Source: Adineta ricciae
Lineage: Eukaryota; Rotifera; Eurotatoria; Adinetida; Adinetidae
Assembly (NCBI GenBank): GCA_905250025.1
Contig: CAJNOJ010000014.1
Coordinates: forward strand, 565,624 to 629,623
Direction: 5' to 3'
Length of the DNA stretch: 64,000 nucleotides
Part shown: positions 60,901 through 64,000 of the stretch, one piece after another
Layout of the letters: each line of letters opens with the position of its first letter
How positions within the stretch are numbered: position 1 is the stretch's first letter
Program-made: the position numbers and the translations under genes
The notes under the pieces: generated by a model
Databases searched by the model: none
Told to the model about the DNA's origin: nothing
The model's input: only the letters and a program-made list of their open reading frames with translations

Positions 60901-61704
60901 CAGTTTGATCGAGTGCGAATTTGAATGATGTTTATCTTCAGATGCTTTGAAAGCGTTTTTCATGCAAAATAACGCAATGCCTGAGCGTATTGTTATCTAT
61001 CGTGATGGCGTTGGTGATGGGCAACTTCAGGCTGTTTACGAACATGAATTACCACAAATCGAACAAACCTTCAGTAAAGTTCAAGAAGGTTACGTGTAAG
61101 TTAATGAAATATCGAAGGAATATTTCGATATGAAATCGAATTTTTTAGACCGAAATGGGCAATGATCATTGTGAAAAAACGAGGCTGCTCGCGATTCTTT
61201 TCGAAAAATAACGAACAATTACATAATCCACCACCCGGAACGATTATCGATCATACAGTCACGCATCAAAACTGGTTTGACTTTTATTTAATTTCACAAT
61301 GTGCAAGGCAAGGAACAGCTGCGCCAACTCATTTCAATGTCATTTGGGGTAAAATACGAACCAAATTCCACAACTTATACCGAACTTTCTCTCTTTTCTA
61401 CTAGATCGAACAACATTCAAAGTTGATCATATCCAACGCTTAACATTTAAACTGTGAGTAAATAGTTTCATATCCATGAAATCATTGTCTGATTTGGATT
61501 TTAGATGTCATCTTTACTACAATTGGCCTGTAAGTAATCAACAATGCTTTCTATTGAGAAACTATATGAACGCAATCTTCTTTGTAGGGAACTATCCGAG
61601 TACCAATGGTCTGTCAATACGCTCATAAATTGGCTTATCTTGTTGGTCAATCTCTTCATCAAGATTTTCATCACGATCTCTCCAATAAACTTTTCTATTT
61701 ATAG
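57992..61704 (+). CDS. PIWI-clade Argonaute
   Basis: About 17 short exons (first 57992-58102; next from 58165), roughly 850 residues. The N-terminus is Arg/Gly-rich ([15 protein letters not shown]), the site of arginine dimethylation read by Tudor proteins in PIWI proteins. PAZ region: [17 protein letters not shown] and [41 protein letters not shown]: slicer residues Asp in IIGIDSYHD, Asp in [12 protein letters not shown] and His in PTHFNVIW, so the catalytic DDH set is present. It ends SNKLFYL, close to the usual C-terminus. The [13 protein letters not shown] segment is typical. PIWI proteins bind piRNAs and silence transposons in the germline. Bdelloids carry many PIWI genes; which clade this is needs a tree. 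Confidence 0.93.
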
Positions 61705-62998
61705 ATTTATCAAATGTTGCATTTCGTTTTCGTTTGTTTTGTTTTCACTCCTTTCATTTCATATTTTGCCATGCAACTAGTGATTAACACTTGATTTTAT
61801 ACGTTAGATATACTCATGTTTCTTAGGTTCTATTTGGTATATTCATATAAAGACTGTTTGTCTGATTGTTTCAGTTAGCATCCTATGAACTTGATTAAAA
61901 GATTTCGAACTAGAACAGGAACAAAACTTATATCCGAATTTGAGAGAAAAAAATGATCGGAGTGCGCAAGCAGCTTGAATCGAATGCAAGATGTTAATGC
62001 ACGATTGCTGATCGTTGAAAGATCGGCAAATAGCTCGAAGTATAGAAATGGCGAATATATTTTTTTTTCTCCCCACAATTTTTTTTGGACCTATGAAACA
62101 CATATGCGAAGTAACCGTCTCGACATCAGCCGACCACTGAGAAGATACGAATTTGAATTCATTCTTATATTGAAATCTTTTCAAGTGGTGCAATAACTAA
62201 GAAAAAGAATATAAAGGGAAAACAACGATTCTTATTGCTCGTCAACGATTTACACAACTTAATTTTATCCTATGCAATTCACCAAAACAGCAGTAGAAAC
62301 TTTGAATATGCTAAGATTTCAGTGAACGCGACAACCTTTCCACAAGTGTTTGATCGAGTGTATGACAATATCTTCTGATCGTAGATCACAATTCTTTCTC
62401 AGTTGAGACTAATCCAGCATTCGCTGACTAGATATCTTTCTTTGTTTCAGTTGGGGATAACTATCCCATATGCATTCACACGCGAGAACTCTTACTAATC
62501 GAAATCGAAACTCAGAATCATTTATAATACAATATTTTGAATTGTAATTCGTTAGAATATCATCATGTTCATCTACGTAAAAGTCTAATCAGCATATTAG
62601 ACCGTTTATCGCATTTTCATGTTCCTATCATGGTTGTACCAGAATATTTTGTTGACAAAAATGATTGGTTGGATATGAATCAATAATAAGCGTGATGATG
62701 CGAGTGACATCGCTAAAACATAATTGGTGAGGTAAATATACGACATCTGTTGGATTTGAATGTTTTTCTTTATGATCCATTGGTCATCAGTGTAAAAGAC
62801 AATAAAAAAAAGAAAATAAACAGAAAACGTTAACTAAGCTTTTTATGTCTAAAACTTCGAAGAATATTACCTTTTAACCAGTTATTCATATAAGATCAAT
62901 AGTACTTAACGTCTAGATTCGGTTGTCAATAGAATATATGAGTTTATTATCCTCTTTAGATTCATTCGAAGAATTTTTCGTTTAGCAATTTCTATCAG
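61705..62998. other. Intergenic region with possible exon remnants
   Basis: About 1.3 kb. Coding-like plus-strand stretches follow good acceptors: VNATTFPQVFDRVYDNIF (about 62333-62386), GDNYPICIHTRELLLIEIE (about 62456-62525) and HHVHLRKSLISILDRLSHFH then VPEYFVDKNDWLDMN (62557-62686, with stop). They have no clear joining and no start. Possibly a small gene or a decayed one. Confidence 0.35.
62557..62686 (+). pseudogene. Coding-like terminal exon, unknown
   Basis: After TTCGTTAG, a frame of about 43 residues ends in TAA: EYHHVHLRKSLISILDRLSH then FHVPIMVVPEYFVDKND. It reads like a real protein end. No start or upstream partner exon was proven, so fragment or pseudogene. Confidence 0.3.
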
Positions 62999-64000
62999 AT
63001 GTCGCAGGTGAACAACCGTGGTGTCGTCAACAAGCGGTTGCGAATATCCTCAACAGGCGCCTTTCGTTCGCATGAGAACCAGTCGTCATCATCGTCAACG
63101 AACGTCGCTCAGTCTCAATTGAATTCTTCGGGCGGTCTGTCAGTTGATGAGGAAACCGAACTATCCGCCGATTCTATCAAAGAACAGTTGGATAGTGTCG
63201 ACGATATTGTTACTCAGCCCATAATCGAAGTTCCAACGAAACGTTTACTACATTTAAAAGAACTGGGCGGGAACTTATTCGTTTCATCATCAACGAAAAT
63301 CTATTCGAAAACTTTACAAAAACTAATCGACCGTGTTTTATTTACCAAATCGTTAAATAACGATGTCAATACTGCTTTGTCTGACTCGCATGTTTTTGAA
63401 CGTGTACTTGCTCGTTCAGATGATAATGATGTGTATTCAACATGTACATCATTGGCACAGCCAACGCCAGCAACGATTCTATTACTCGGTACAACAGCGT
63501 GTGAACATGCGTTCGTATGGAAATTATCACAACGTCGAAATTTCAAAATCTACTGTTCACCAGGAAACAGTGGAATTAAATTGGATCACCCATCTGTGAT
63601 GATTACAAATGTTTTTCAAACTGAAAAAGATGTTTTGGACTTTGTGGACGCAAAACAAATCGATCTTGTTATTGCGTTAAATAAAACATTTTATTTTCAA
63701 GAACTTGAAGCACAGTTAGGCGAACGTAATGTACATTATTTGGGCTGCTCAGTCGATACATTAGCGCTGAGTGAAGATCGATTAAATGCCAAAAAGTTCA
63801 TGACAAAACATAATATACCAACTTTAGATTGGATACACTGTTCGTCGTTCGAGGAGGGTGAAACGTTTCTAAATAAGTAAGAGAATGAATAGAGTAGGAT
63901 TTGAAGTTGTGTTTTTCTTTCTATTGTAGACATACAGATCAACAACAATGGATCATTCGTGCTATTAATGGCAATCAACAAATTCATTGTCAAACAAGAG
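62999..64000 (+). CDS. GARS/PurD-like ATP-grasp protein with Ser-rich leader, 3' end outside window
   Basis: Exon 1 is 62999-63876 and exon 2 starts 63930. After a leader of about 150 residues (Ser-rich SSSSSTNVAQSQ; then KRLLHLKELGGNLFVSSS), the N-terminal fold of phosphoribosylamine-glycine ligase appears: ATILLLGTTACEHAFVWKLS corresponds to the dinucleotide-like GxGGREHA loop, YCSPGNSGI to APGNxG, and KKFMTKHNIPTLDW to the ATP-grasp lid start KxFMxxxxIPT. GARS catalyses step two of purine synthesis (in animals inside GART). Here the GGREH motif is changed to GTTACEH and the usual GPE substrate loop reads ALNKTF, so normal activity is doubtful. It may be a diverged paralogue. The rest lies outside the window. 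Confidence 0.7.

Overview
The window looks like a gene-dense piece of a bdelloid rotifer genome (an Adineta- or Rotaria-like animal). This is inferred from metazoan gene content, AT-rich spacers, introns of mostly 46-61 bp with GT(A/G)-AG ends, many close paralogue pairs and candidate foreign-type enzymes. No rRNA, tRNA, CRISPR array or complete transposon was recognised. Gene models come from six-frame reading joined at splice sites that keep both frame and protein motifs. Exon edges are therefore predictions, and the C-terminal family matches are from memory of the families.

Layout, left half. 1-2597: 3' part of a CRIM1-like VWC/antistasin membrane protein (+). 3146-6070: tandem pair of retinol-dehydrogenase-like SDR genes (+). 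6888-9497: N-terminal RASSF (RASSF7/8-like) scaffold (-). 10501-11156: claudin-like four-span protein (+). 11461-12225: unknown coiled-coil protein (-). 12499-13528: JMJD7-like JmjC hydroxylase (-). 13792-18006: two tandem membrane-anchored M28 aminopeptidases (-) that share a near-identical 0.8 kb tract. 18795-19357: Ly6/quiver-like protein (+). 19755-21567: POGLUT2/3-like ER glycosyltransferase (+), followed by a small unknown protein. 23532-24906: unknown type II membrane protein with a second copy near 52 kb. 25174-26112: unknown helical protein. 26930-27097: 55-residue Pmp3/UPF0057 protein (-). 28261-30925: ADCK5-like ABC1 kinase (-).

Layout, right half. 31067-32680: CHK2 kinase (-). 33031-34438: class C beta-lactamase/EstB-like serine hydrolase with a GC-AG intron (-). 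34797-35708: intronless rhodopsin-type GPCR (-). 36150-37175: unknown single-pass protein (+). 37547-40608: AFG3L2-like mitochondrial m-AAA protease (+). 41042-46605: tandem MFSD6-like transporters (+). 54192-56079: PLP decarboxylase with an unusual N-terminal extension (+). 56401-57392: Ser-rich unknown (+). 57992-61704: PIWI-clade Argonaute with an intact slicer triad (+). 62999-64000: start of a diverged GARS/PurD-like ATP-grasp protein (+).

47.2-53.7 kb is an assembly problem area. Single N characters at 47467, 51910 and 53444 separate pieces. Two of the junctions carry exactly 221 bp of identical flanking sequence, so adjacent contigs overlap but were not merged. Joining piece 1 directly to piece 3 restores one intact gene and leaves piece 2 (47468-51909: a decayed decarboxylase start, a decayed unknown gene and an F-box/LRR-like gene) as probably misplaced or from another homologous copy.

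The genes are mostly unrelated housekeeping and signalling functions. The working-together themes are genome defence and DNA damage response (PIWI, CHK2), mitochondrial quality control (AFG3L2, ADCK5), and tandem or dispersed paralogues apparently shaped by gene conversion and decay.
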